From the NCBI RefSeq assembly GCF_001311375.1, contig NZ_BBAS01000001.1:186001-250000 (forward strand): DNA of 64,000 bases. Direction: 5' to 3'. Positions 47,684 to 56,897 of the stretch are shown piece after piece. Both the position numbers and the translations under genes were made by a program. Positions within the stretch are counted from its first letter, which is position 1, and each line of letters opens with the position of its first letter. The stretch is from Limosilactobacillus equigenerosi DSM 18793 = JCM 14505 (lineage in GTDB: Bacteria; Bacillota; Bacilli; Lactobacillales; Lactobacillaceae). The notes beneath the pieces are model-generated. The model saw only the letters and a list, made by a program, of their open reading frames with translations. It was not told the DNA's origin and made no database searches.

Positions 47684-48241
47684 TTAAGCCCGTGACTTGT
47701 AGCTACCATCCGTCGTGTTGACAATGATTTCGTCACCGTTCTTGATAAATGAAGGCACTTGAACTACCACCCCAGTGTTCATCGTAGCTGGCTTACCACC
47801 ACCATCGATGGTTGCCCCCTTCACCATTGGTTGCGTATCAGCAACTGTTAACGTAACCGTTACTGGTAATTCAATCCCAACTAATTCAGCACCAACGAAG
47901 TGAAGTTGCACTTGCATGTTTTCAACCATGAACTTCTTTTCTTCGCTGATTTGGTTTTCAGAAATTTCGTATTGTTCGTACGTTTCCAAATCCATGAAGA
48001 CAGAGTTATCGCCTTCATCGTATAAGTATTGTGCGTTCCGCTTGTCAACGTTAACTTGTTCAACCTTTTCAGATGGCCGCATCGTCGTGTGGACGATTGA
48101 ACCACTCCGTAAGTCTTGAATATCCATTTGCATCAACGTGTTACCCTTACCAGGCTTGTGGTGGTTAATTGAAAGGACCTTTAATAACTTACCATCCTTT
48201 TCAAAGACCATCCCTTTTTTCAAATCAATCGTTTGAATCAT
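47684..48241 (-). CDS. efp: Translation elongation factor P
   Basis: 185 aa, full length. Three beta-barrel domains; the N-terminal loop HHKPGKGNTLMQMDIQDLRS carries the conserved lysine-containing PGKG tip that enters the ribosomal peptidyl-transferase centre. C-terminal signature KNGDEIIVNTTDGSYKSRA. EF-P relieves stalling at polyproline. In Bacillus the tip lysine is modified; which modification, if any, occurs here is not visible. Monocistronic. Confidence 0.97.
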   Translation of the reverse strand: MIQTIDLKKGMVFEKDGKLLKVLSINHHKPGKGNTLMQMDIQDLRSGSIVHTTMRPSEKVEQVNVDKRNAQYLYDEGDNSVFMDLETYEQYEISENQISEEKKFMVENMQVQLHFVGAELVGIELPVTVTLTVADTQPMVKGATIDGGGKPATMNTGVVVQVPSFIKNGDEIIVNTTDGSYKSRA

Positions 48242-48322
48242 GTGTCTTCTCCTTTATTCAATTGGACTCTATCGCTGCTGGATAAAGTCGTCAATATACC
48301 TTCATATTATACCACAAATTCC

Positions 48323-48943
48323 TTATTTTTGAATCTCCATCTGATCGCTTGGGATTCGCAACAAGGTATATTGCGCAGCCGTCCGGTGGCTCCGTAAGCC
48401 AAGCCCATTTAACCACGTATTACGGTACTTAACTTCCATCGTGGCAACAAAAGCATGCCCCGTTTCTTTATCCATTTGCTTAAGCTTCGTTACTTGCCAT
48501 GGTAAATCCATGGACCGGGCTGGCAAGATTTCATTTCCATCCGCTAACGTCGTAAAGTACGCACTAGTTGTCCATTGATTTCCTTGCGTTTGATAAGTAT
48601 ATGAAACTACGCCACGATTACCACCCGCACTATGATTAACCTTCACATAATAATAATTATCCCCGGAAGAAGTAATTTGGAGCGGGCGATACTTCGTTGT
48701 TACCGTCACTGCACTTGTATCCGTCGCCGCGACATTCCGAAACCACGTTAAGTAACTCATCCCACCAACCAAAACGACGGCAATTAAACCGAGGCCAAGG
48801 TATTGAGCGAGTAAGCGATTTGAAAAGCGTCGTTGTTCACGGGCAATCAACATTAATTGGTGGACCCGAATATAGTGAATAACATACCAAACCCAAGCAA
48901 CGGTGCCGAGCCATGCAACCCAACCTAACCAATTCCAACTCAT
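48323..48943 (-). CDS. Hypothetical membrane protein (206 aa)
   Basis: Two N-terminal membrane segments (LGWVAWLGTVAWVWYVIHYI and LGLGLIAVVLVGGMSYLTWF) separated by a basic loop REQRRFSNR, then an extracellular beta-rich domain of ~130 aa (VTVTTKYRPLQITSSGDNYY, RSMDLPWQVTKLKQMDKETG). ATG near GGAGAG. The layout suggests a surface-exposed, membrane-anchored protein. I do not recognise a characterised family. Precedes efp on the same strand. Confidence 0.7.
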   Translation of the reverse strand: MSWNWLGWVAWLGTVAWVWYVIHYIRVHQLMLIAREQRRFSNRLLAQYLGLGLIAVVLVGGMSYLTWFRNVAATDTSAVTVTTKYRPLQITSSGDNYYYVKVNHSAGGNRGVVSYTYQTQGNQWTTSAYFTTLADGNEILPARSMDLPWQVTKLKQMDKETGHAFVATMEVKYRNTWLNGLGLRSHRTAAQYTLLRIPSDQMEIQK

Positions 48944-49076
48944 TAACTTACTCTCCTTACATTCAATTCAATACCTTCATTGTAACATAATCACCACCTA
49001 CTGAAATTAATTTCCTATATGGATAAAAACTGGTGATAACGCTATAATAGTAATAGTTTTTTTTGGAGGAACTACC

Positions 49077-49271
49077 ATGAACACATTTTCAGAATTAGCT
49101 CTCGAATTAATCGAATTCGAAAAGGCCACGCAATTAAACGATAACGAAGTGGCGCTCGGCAGCCAATTATCCGTAGAACGAGTACATGACTTAAAGTCAT
49201 CGGCTTCTAGCAATCCAACGGATGAAGAAGTCGCCTTATTACGGCGCTTCATGCAAGCTTACCCAGGCTAA
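49077..49271 (+). CDS. Small acidic hypothetical protein (64 aa)
   Basis: 64 aa with GGAGG 7 nt upstream of the ATG and a terminator directly downstream, so a complete small gene. MNTFSELALELIEFEKATQL, then DEEVALLRRFMQAYPG: acidic and helical, no membrane part. Function unknown. Confidence 0.7.
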   Translation: MNTFSELALELIEFEKATQLNDNEVALGSQLSVERVHDLKSSASSNPTDEEVALLRRFMQAYPG

Positions 49272-49278
49272 AACCATA

Positions 49279-49312
49279 AAAACGGACTTGGAAAACTTTC
49301 CAAGTCCGTTTT
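49279..49312. terminator. Bidirectional terminator, small gene and LacI regulator
   Basis: Perfect stem AAACGGACTTGG with CCAAGTCCGTTT, loop AAAACTTT region, between convergent genes. Confidence 0.88.
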
Positions 49313-49314
49313 AT

Positions 49315-50244
49315 TTATCCATTAGCTAAAGTCACTGGTAATGGCGGAATTTCTAATTCAACCTCTTGATTTTGCATCATTTTCATCAAGGTTTTAACCA
49401 AACAATCCGCAATGGCTGCCACCGGTTGGACGACAGTCACTAAATCGGGGGCAATCCGCCGAATTAATTGACTGCCATCGTAACCCGTAATTAACGGTTC
49501 CACCCCTTGATCCCGCATAATTTGCCGAATTTCTAAGGCAATCACATCATTCGTCGCTAAGACTGCATCATATTTCCCAGGAAATTCGGTTGTGATGTCG
49601 ATGTCATTCACATCTAATGGGGTAGCATTGACTGCGTGATGATTTAAGTAATCCAGCGCGCCTTGAACCCGATTAACCGTTGGCGACGCCGAAGTATCTT
49701 CATCAATTAAAATCGCAATTTCTTTAGCCCCATGTTCAACTAAATATTGGGCTGCTAAATGACCACCATAATAATTATCACTAGCCACCGTTGGAATATT
49801 AACGGATAACCGACGGTCGAACGAGACAATCGGCGCATCAACATGTTGATACTCATCGATATCTAAGTTATGCGAACTCGATATAATTCCATCAACTTGA
49901 TTAGCCGTCAACATCGCTAAATATTCATGTTCAATTGCTTTATTTTCAGCTGATGACGCAATGATCGTTTTATAGCCTAACTTAAATAATTGTCGTTCAA
50001 TTTCATTCCCTAACTCGGCATAAAATGGATTCGTTAAATTTGGGAAAATTAACCCCACAAATTTCGATGATTTTCCTTGCATCGCCCGCGCTAAGGCATT
50101 GGGACGATAATTTAATTCACGCATGGCTGCGTGAACTTTATTAATTGTCTTTTCGCTTAGTGATCCGTAATTATTAATCACCCGCGATACCGTCGTCACT
50201 GAGACGCCCGCTAGCTTGGCAACATCTTGTAATTTTGCAACCAT
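49315..50244 (-). CDS. LacI-family regulator, probably of the sucrose/mannitol operon
   Basis: 309 aa from ATG 50244 (AAGGAG upstream; a TTG 24 nt earlier would overlap that site). Helix-turn-helix and hinge: LQDVAKLAGVSVTTVSRVIN, LNYRPNALARAMQGKSS. Periplasmic-binding-protein-like sensor: VGLIFPNLTNPFYAELGNEI, NQVDGIISSSHN, APIVSFDRRL. The likely effector is a sugar of the upstream operon. The gene follows sucrose phosphorylase on the same strand after a terminator; a LacI-type palindrome overlaps the mannitol dehydrogenase promoter 4 kb upstream. Confidence 0.88.
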   Translation of the reverse strand: MVAKLQDVAKLAGVSVTTVSRVINNYGSLSEKTINKVHAAMRELNYRPNALARAMQGKSSKFVGLIFPNLTNPFYAELGNEIERQLFKLGYKTIIASSAENKAIEHEYLAMLTANQVDGIISSSHNLDIDEYQHVDAPIVSFDRRLSVNIPTVASDNYYGGHLAAQYLVEHGAKEIAILIDEDTSASPTVNRVQGALDYLNHHAVNATPLDVNDIDITTEFPGKYDAVLATNDVIALEIRQIMRDQGVEPLITGYDGSQLIRRIAPDLVTVVQPVAAIADCLVKTLMKMMQNQEVELEIPPLPVTLANG

Positions 50245-50302
50245 GGCTTTTTCGCTACTCCTTATCAAATTAAGATATATCTATTATGACAAATTTTGAC
50301 CA

Positions 50303-50336
50303 TAAAAAAGCAACGAGTTAAACTCGTTGCTTTTTT
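50303..50336 (-). terminator. Terminator of the sucrose phosphorylase operon
   Basis: AAAAAAGCAACGAGTT pairs perfectly with AACTCGTTGCTTTTTT (2-nt loop region). Confidence 0.9.
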
Positions 50337-50346
50337 AGCCATTAAA

Positions 50347-51803
50347 TTAAGCTTGCGTCATTACTTCTTCGCCATTAGCCGTAATCGTAAACGTCTTGTT
50401 TGCAGCATCGGCTTCTAAGACCGCAACGTTATCACCGTTAGCGTCTTGACGCGTGATCTTAATCGTCGTTTCCGTTGGTGTTTCAACTTCGATGGAACCA
50501 TCAAGATCAAAGGCTGCAAATTCATTCCGCCATGCTAACATCTTCAAGAGGTTCGCAACAACTGGCCGTTGCACTTCTTCAGCCACTTCTTCCTTGGAGT
50601 AGTAGTGACGGTTGATGTTCCGACCTTCCTTCGTGTTTTCCAACAATTCAAGGTCGTTTGAACCTGCTAATAATCCAACGTAGTAAACCATTGGAATCCC
50701 AGGCGCAAAGACTTGGATGGCCCGTGAAAGTAAGTATGAACGGTCATCGTCACCTAAGGCTGAGTAGTAAGTTGAGTTAATTTGGTAAATATCAAGGTTG
50801 TTGTAAGCAGCTGATGAGTACTTCCGCTTAACGTTAGCCCCAACCTTGTATAATTCGTTTGATGCGTATTCAATTTCGTCATCCGTTAAGATATCCCGCG
50901 CATCAACAACCCCGATCCCATCATGCGTATCAAGCGTCGTGAATTGCTTCATTGGTGACATCTTCAACCACTTAGCTAATCGGTTCGTCTTACCTGAGTA
51001 AAGCGTGTAAAGCGTCGTCATTGGTAAGGCAAAGTCGTAAACAAAGTAGTCGTGTTGTGAAATCTTTTCTGGAATCGTGTAGTGTTCGTGGATTTCTGGT
51101 AAGATTTCGGCCTTGTATGGAGCTAAGATGTCACGAACTTCATTTAAGAGGTCCCAGATTTCTGGTTCAATAAAGAAGTCGTTCGTGTCAGCCTTCTTGA
51201 TTGCGTAAGCAAAGGCATCCAACCGAATCATATCAGCCCCATGGTTAACCATGTCCGTCAACGTTTGCTTGAAGAATTCGTTAGCCACCTTAGACTTAAC
51301 GTTGATATCGATTTGTTCTTCACCAAACGTGTTCCAAAGGTGTTCCGTCGTCCCATCAGCAAACGTAATTTCTTGCATTGGGGCCTTGTCTTTCCGCTTG
51401 TAGATTAAGTCAACGTCTTCCTTCGTTGGCCGGTTTTCACCAGCAGCTTCCCAGAACTTTTCCCAACGAATAAAGAAGTCCGCATACTTAGAATCGTCAT
51501 GCTTTTCCTTAAAGTCTTGGTACATTTCTGACTTCCGAGAAATGTGGTTGATCATGAAGTCAAACATTAAGTAGTATTCCTTACCTAAAGCTTCAACATC
51601 ATCCAGTCCCCAAAGGCAGGGTCAACAACCGTGTAATCGTATGGGGCAAACCCACGGTCACCCGTTGATGGGAAGAATGGTAATAAGTGGACCCCACCGA
51701 TGGCCTTACCGATGTAGTTGTTTAATACTTCGTGCGTTTCTTTGATGTTCTTACCCATTGAATCAGAGTAAGTAATTAACATCGTCTTGTTTTGAATTGG
51801 CAT
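50347..51803 (-). CDS. gtfA: Sucrose phosphorylase (GH13 subfamily 18), one frameshift
   Basis: About 485 aa. [20 protein letters not shown], then [20 protein letters not shown], is the characteristic N terminus. The nucleophile region is [17 protein letters not shown] and the acid/base [14 protein letters not shown]; the third acid lies in [16 protein letters not shown]. One missing G near 51592 joins [20 protein letters not shown] to FDFMINHIS. It converts sucrose and phosphate to glucose 1-phosphate and fructose in the cytoplasm, saving ATP. Operon: mannitol dehydrogenase, MFS carrier, gtfA. Confidence 0.93.
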
Positions 51804-51826
51804 GTTAAATCCTCCAAAAATTTTTA

Positions 51827-53031
51827 TTACTTAGCTGCGCGACGCCGTGAAATCATAATAATTAATGCGATTACGATTAATAATGAACCATAAAGTGGGA
51901 ATGGAGCTGCTAAGTGTAAGCCTTCTAATGGTTGGCCTAATAACTTGTTCGTCCATTCGGCAATTGTTGGGGAGAAGAACGCCCCAAAGTTAAACCCAAT
52001 CAAGACTAATGACGTTACCATTGGTTGATTCTTAGCTGGTGCTAACGTTGGTAATAAGTCAAAAATCATTGGTGAAACTAATTGCAATGGGAAACCAACC
52101 ATTAATAAACCGGCCGTCAAGATGACAAAGTTGTCACCAGCAAACCCAATCATAAAGTTAGCTAACGCCATTAAGCCGAGGCTAAGTAAACCGTCCCAAA
52201 GCCTAACTTTTTGTGGATGGCACCGTAGAATAACCCACCCAACGTGGCCCCGATTAACATCAAGGACAAGAAGTTAGAAGCACCCGTGTAGTTTGATCCC
52301 TTAATAGCTACCGCTAATCCAGAGAACCGGTTTTCAAGCCCAACATAATCAATACATAACACAAAGGCAAAGAGGGCTAAAACGTAAACTAATGGACTAA
52401 TCTTTTCGACACCATTATCAGCGACTGCTTCGACTTGTTCACTAGCTTCTGCGGCTACTTCGACCTTTGCATCATCGGGTACCCGAATGGCAAATAAAGC
52501 TAAGACCGCAAAGGCTAAGGCGTAAACTAAGAATGGCACGTGCCAGTTCCCCGTCCAAGCTAATAATTGACCAGCCACAAATAACGTGAAGGCTTGTCCA
52601 ATTTGTTCAGCGGCGGCCCGCCAACCTAACATTTGTGATTGCACGTGGCCTTCGTACCAAACAGAAATCATTGAGATACATTGGGAGTTATATAGTCCAA
52701 AACCAGCTCCTAATAACAACCGTGACGCTAAAATCGTGGCATAGTTGTTAACAAAGAAGGGAATAATCCCAGCAATTCCGACTAAGCCAACCCCAATCAT
52801 AATCATTTTCTTATCAGAAATCTTAAAAATCCGTTGCAAGATTGGTGATAAGACCACGAAGAACATCACCGCAAATGATGGCGTCGTGGCTAAATATTCC
52901 GCTTGTGCTTGTGATACTCCTAAGGCGGCCTTCAATTGTGGAATTGCCCCTTGAATGGCATAGGCACTCGTAATCACAAAGGAAACGGATAAGAATGCTA
53001 ACTTAGTTAACATTGAATCTTTTGAATTCAT
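51827..53031 (-). CDS. MFS transporter of the sucrose/mannitol operon, one frameshift
   Basis: About 400 aa when the two frames are joined near 52180 ([11 protein letters not shown] to [20 protein letters not shown]). Twelve hydrophobic segments; N-terminal half [20 protein letters not shown], then [20 protein letters not shown]; a long acidic loop ([20 protein letters not shown]) between halves. MFS families near this type carry sugars or organic acids. Position between mannitol dehydrogenase and sucrose phosphorylase suggests sucrose or fructose import, or mannitol export; sequence does not decide. ATG with GAGGAAG. Confidence 0.8.
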
Positions 53032-53068
53032 ATTACTTCCTCAACTCGTTTCACGTGAAACGTCTAAC

Positions 53069-54079
53069 TTAGGCGTTTTCGCCACCAACTTCAACAATGG
53101 CCTTAGAAACCTTCCCTAAGCGTTCGTCAACAAAGTCAACCACTTGGTCAAATTCCAATTCGTGAGAGAATAATGGTTCTGGGTTTAACTTACCAGAAGC
53201 AAGTAAGGCAATGGCGTCTTCAAACGTGTATGGGTTGATGAATGAACCTTGGATTGTTAATTGCTTTTGGAAGACTTCGTACGTGTTTACTTCGAACTTG
53301 TCGTCTGGGTTACCAACCCCGAACATCAAGACTTGGCCACCACGAGCAGCTGCCTTGAGGGCTTGTTCTTGCGTAGCTGGGAAACCAACAGCTTCAACTA
53401 CGACGTCGTAAGCTGCTTCTGGAATTTCTTCCTTCGTGCTGTTCAATGTCTTCACACCGAATAATTCGGCGTTCTTTTCTAAGTTACCGTCCTTACGACC
53501 AACTAACGTAACTTCGTGGACCCCTTCAGCCATTAAAGCTTGGGCGAATAATTGACCGGCAAAACCATCACCGATTACTAACGCCTTTTGGTATGGGTGT
53601 AATTCTAATAAATCAACCCCGTGAACCACACATGAAAGAGGTTCAACCACGGCCGCAGCCTTTAAGGAAACGTTGTCTGGAATTGGGTAAACAACACTAG
53701 CTGGCGCCGTGAAGTATTCTTCAAACCCACCATCACGCGTTACCCCAACGGCATCCAAGTGTTCACATAATTCTTGGCGTTGCGTCCGGCAGTACTTACA
53801 TTGACCACAGTAAATGTTAGGATCGATAGCCACCCGGTCACCAACCTTCACGTTCGTCACGTCAGCCCCAATTTCATCCACAACCCCTGAGTTTTCGTGA
53901 CCTAAGACAATTGGTGGTACCGCTGAAGCAGAACCTGGTAAACCAGCGTAAAGTGCCTTATCCGTTCCACAAACCCCCGCAAAAGCCGTGTGAATTACAA
54001 CTTCATTTGGCTTTGGCGTTGGCATTGGTAAGTCTTGGACTTCTAATTGTTTTGTACCTGTTAAAACTAATGCTTTCAT
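53069..54079 (-). CDS. Mannitol 2-dehydrogenase (zinc medium-chain dehydrogenase)
   Basis: 336 aa from ATG 54079 (AAGGAG upstream). Catalytic-zinc Cys in FAGVCGTDKALYAGLPGSAS and VLGHENSGVV; structural-zinc cysteines in NIYCGQCKYCRTQRQELCEH. NAD(P)-binding ALVIGDGFAGQLFAQALMAE. The stretch GVTRDGGFEEYFTAPASVVY and the overall sequence closely resemble the mannitol 2-dehydrogenases of Leuconostoc and heterofermentative lactobacilli. It reduces fructose to mannitol with NADH, disposing of reducing power from the phosphoketolase pathway. Operon with the MFS carrier and sucrose phosphorylase fits: the fructose is its substrate. Confidence 0.88.
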   Translation of the reverse strand: MKALVLTGTKQLEVQDLPMPTPKPNEVVIHTAFAGVCGTDKALYAGLPGSASAVPPIVLGHENSGVVDEIGADVTNVKVGDRVAIDPNIYCGQCKYCRTQRQELCEHLDAVGVTRDGGFEEYFTAPASVVYPIPDNVSLKAAAVVEPLSCVVHGVDLLELHPYQKALVIGDGFAGQLFAQALMAEGVHEVTLVGRKDGNLEKNAELFGVKTLNSTKEEIPEAAYDVVVEAVGFPATQEQALKAAARGGQVLMFGVGNPDDKFEVNTYEVFQKQLTIQGSFINPYTFEDAIALLASGKLNPEPLFSHELEFDQVVDFVDERLGKVSKAIVEVGGENA

Positions 54080-54135
54080 CAAACAAGTCTCCTTAAATGT
54101 TTTTCGTTCATTTAAAAGTTTATCAAAAAAATTCA

Positions 54136-54157
54136 ATTGTCAAACGTTTATCAATTT
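54136..54157 (-). promoter_or_regulatory. Operator-like palindrome overlapping the mannitol dehydrogenase promoter
   Basis: TTGATAAACGTTTGACAA on the minus strand is a near-perfect palindrome centred on CG, as LacI-family operators are, and contains TTGACA as a plausible -35 hexamer (54138-54143). The LacI-type regulator at the end of the operon is the obvious candidate. Confidence 0.55.
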
Positions 54158-54169
54158 TTAGGAAAACAA

Positions 54170-54216
54170 TTTAAAAACAGCGGTAAATCCCATTTCCTTT
54201 AGGATCTACCGCTGTT
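54170..54216 (-). terminator. Terminator of argR
   Basis: AACAGCGGTAGATCC pairs with GGATTTACCGCTGTT (one mismatch), followed by five T on the minus strand. Confidence 0.8.
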
Positions 54217-54218
54217 GA

Positions 54219-54677
54219 CTAAGCTAGGTGTTTTCGAATAAAATCAGCGACCGTTTTAGCAGCGGCAGCATCTGGACTAATAATAATCAGAGTATCATTA
54301 CCCGCTAACGTTCCGACAATCAAATCGTTCGTTTCCGCATCAAATTCACCGGCCACAATCGTTGCAAAATTTGAATTAGGCGTGGTTTTCACCACGTTCA
54401 TAAATTCAACCGTTGCCACACTTTCCACCCGTTGCTGAATCATCTTTGCTAAGCGTTCCCGCTCGCCATCCGTTTGTAGTTGTAATTGCGCATAATAACT
54501 ACCGCCTTTGACGCCCCGCACTTTAACAATGTTTAACGCTTCTAAATCCCGCGAAACAGTTGCTTGCGTCACTTGAAAGCCGTGCTCATTCACCAATTTG
54601 ATCAATTCTTGTTGGCTCCGAATCGTATGTTCGGCGACTAATTTTTGAATTACCTCACGCCGTACTCGATATTCCAT
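54219..54677 (-). CDS. argR: Arginine repressor, ArgR/AhrC family
   Basis: 152 aa. N-terminal winged helix RREVIQKLVAEHTIRSQQEL, VTQATVSRDLEALNIVKVRG; C-terminal oligomerisation and arginine-binding domain GEFDAETNDLIVGTLAGNDT, then LIIISPDAAAAKTVADFI. Hexameric regulators of arginine synthesis and catabolism. The GTxxGxDT effector motif is present. No arginine genes are near. The ABC exporter gene lies upstream on the same strand, so the two may be co-transcribed. Confidence 0.92.
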   Translation of the reverse strand: MEYRVRREVIQKLVAEHTIRSQQELIKLVNEHGFQVTQATVSRDLEALNIVKVRGVKGGSYYAQLQLQTDGERERLAKMIQQRVESVATVEFMNVVKTTPNSNFATIVAGEFDAETNDLIVGTLAGNDTLIIISPDAAAAKTVADFIRKHLA

Positions 54678-54692
54678 CTTAATTCCTCACTT

Positions 54693-56670
54693 CTAATCTG
54701 CTGACAACGCATCGATTGGATTTAATTTCGCCGCTCGGCGCGCAGGTAACGCTGCTGCAATAAATGAAATTACTAACGCCGCTACTAATGCTGTCACTAC
54801 ATTAGCTCCTGAAATTTGGACAATTTCATACTTAATTAATCCATACACATTGTGATTAATCAGCGCTTGCGCCCCAAAGCCTAAGACAAGCGCTAAGGCG
54901 CCGGAAAAGAGTCCAATTAATAAAGCTTCGGCCGTAAATAACCAGCGAATATCCCGTTCGCGTTCCCCCAGCGCCCGTAGGATTCCAATTTCTTTGGTCC
55001 GTTCAGAAACTGACATGTACATCGTCACAATAATCATTAACGCTGACACTAAGAGCGAAATTCCCGCAATCGCCGCTAGCACGCCCGTTGCTAATTTAAC
55101 ATACGTATTAACTGTTTTGAGGACTGAACCTACCGTAAAGGTGCCATACGCATATTTACCATTGACTTGAACCCGGTTAATTCGATTGGCAACCTGATCA
55201 ACTTGACTTAAGTCCTTCACGGCGACTATCACTCCAGTTGGATTAGTTTCAGCCCCGGCTTGTTTATACGCCGCTTGTAAGGTCCCGAAATCAACGGCCG
55301 ACATTGCCGCCGTCCCATCAGTAATTCCGGCGACCTTAAAACTTTGCTTAATTGGCACTGGCATCCCCGTTTGATTAATCCACGTAAATTCAATCGTAAC
55401 TGGTTGTCCAATTAATTGACGATACGTTTTTGCTGAGGTTAATTGGACCGCGGCTTGCTTGCTTAGAACCATTTCGCCCTTTCCTGGGGTATGACCAATT
55501 TTAACTGTTGATGGTTGGTTCAACGTTGACCACGTCATTAAACTCGTCCCACTTTGGTGCCGATCCGCATAGTTCAATTGATACATTGGAATTAAATATG
55601 AGGCTTGCGCTTGCGCCACGCCTTTAACTTGCTTAATTCGCGCCACTTGACTCGGCGTCATAATCATCTTTTGCGGATTGGTAGCTGATTCTTGCATCAC
55701 ATTTTGCGCTTCTAGACTCGACAAGTGTTTCCCGGTCGGATTTTTAACTACCCGAAAAACTTTGGGATTCACTAACGAATTAATTTGATTGTTAATATAT
55801 CCATTAATACCATTCCCCAGCCCACTGAACAAAATGACCGCAAATAAACCAATTGAGGTCCCTAACATAATTAATGAGTTCCGCCAAAAATTGTACATTA
55901 AATGTTTATACGCATTACGGAAAATTGCCATTAACGGCATTGGCTTGGCTTGAAATTCCGGCTTCTGTTGCGTTACTTCCGACCGTGGTCGAATTACTTC
56001 ATCAGCTACAATTTGCCCTTCTGCTAACCGAACAATTCGCGTCCCATAATCCGCCACTTCTTGTGAGTGAGTCACGGCAATCACTAATTTCCCGCTTTGG
56101 GCGATTGATTCTAATAACTCTAAGACTTCTTGAGTGTTTTGTGCGTCTAAGGCTCCCGTGGGTTCGTCCGCAATAATCATTTGGGGATCACTAGCTAACG
56201 CCCGCGCAATCGCCACCCGTTGCTTTTGGCCACCGGATAATTGATTGGGGTGCTTATTAACTTGATCAGCTAAGCCGACTTGCTTAAGTAACGCTAACGC
56301 CCGTTGTTTTTGTTCCTTGGCCGTTAACGTCGTCATGTCTAATGACATTAATACGTTATCTAAGACCGTTAAATGCGAAATTAAATTATATGCTTGATAA
56401 ATGTAACCAACCGTTCCACGGCGGTACTCATCTAATTCTTTACTTTTTTGGTGATCTAATTTTTGACCGTTAACAACTACTTCACCAGTAAACGACCGAT
56501 CGAGTCCCCCAATAATATTCATTAAGGTTGACTTCCCACCACCTGATTCACCTAAAATCGAGACAAATTCGCCCCGGTCAAATTCTAAGTCAATTCCTTT
56601 TAAAACTGGAAATTCTTGATTACCCAGGAAATATGATTTTTTTAATCCCCGTTAGTTCTAAAAATGCCAT
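54693..56670 (-). CDS. MacB-like ABC exporter: ATPase fused to FtsX-type permease, one frameshift near start
   Basis: About 658 aa. Start ATG 56670; T7 at 56637-56643 read as six gives [20 protein letters not shown]. ATPase domain (1-~230): Walker [10 protein letters not shown], signature [17 protein letters not shown], Walker [15 protein letters not shown]. Permease: one helix ([20 protein letters not shown]), a ~230-aa extracellular domain, then three C-terminal helices with the FtsX motif [13 protein letters not shown]. Such fused exporters move peptides or lipoproteins or defend against antimicrobial peptides. Second gene argR follows 15 nt downstream. Single polypeptide rather than the usual pair. 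Confidence 0.9.
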
Positions 56671-56897
56671 CCGTGTCTCCTCCAGTTTTTCCCACTTGCA
56701 ACTTACTTTACTATATTATACTAAAACTCGATTCCCATGTTAGTAATTCGTTTTTCAGCTGCAATCGTTTTCAAGCTTTTTAGCTCATTTTTCGTTATGA
56801 TTTGCCATAATTTAATCATTGCCCCCCTATTTATTTTATGATAATCTTACGAAGGGACTTTGTTCCCGACAATTGAATATAGAAAGGTGGGTTATTC

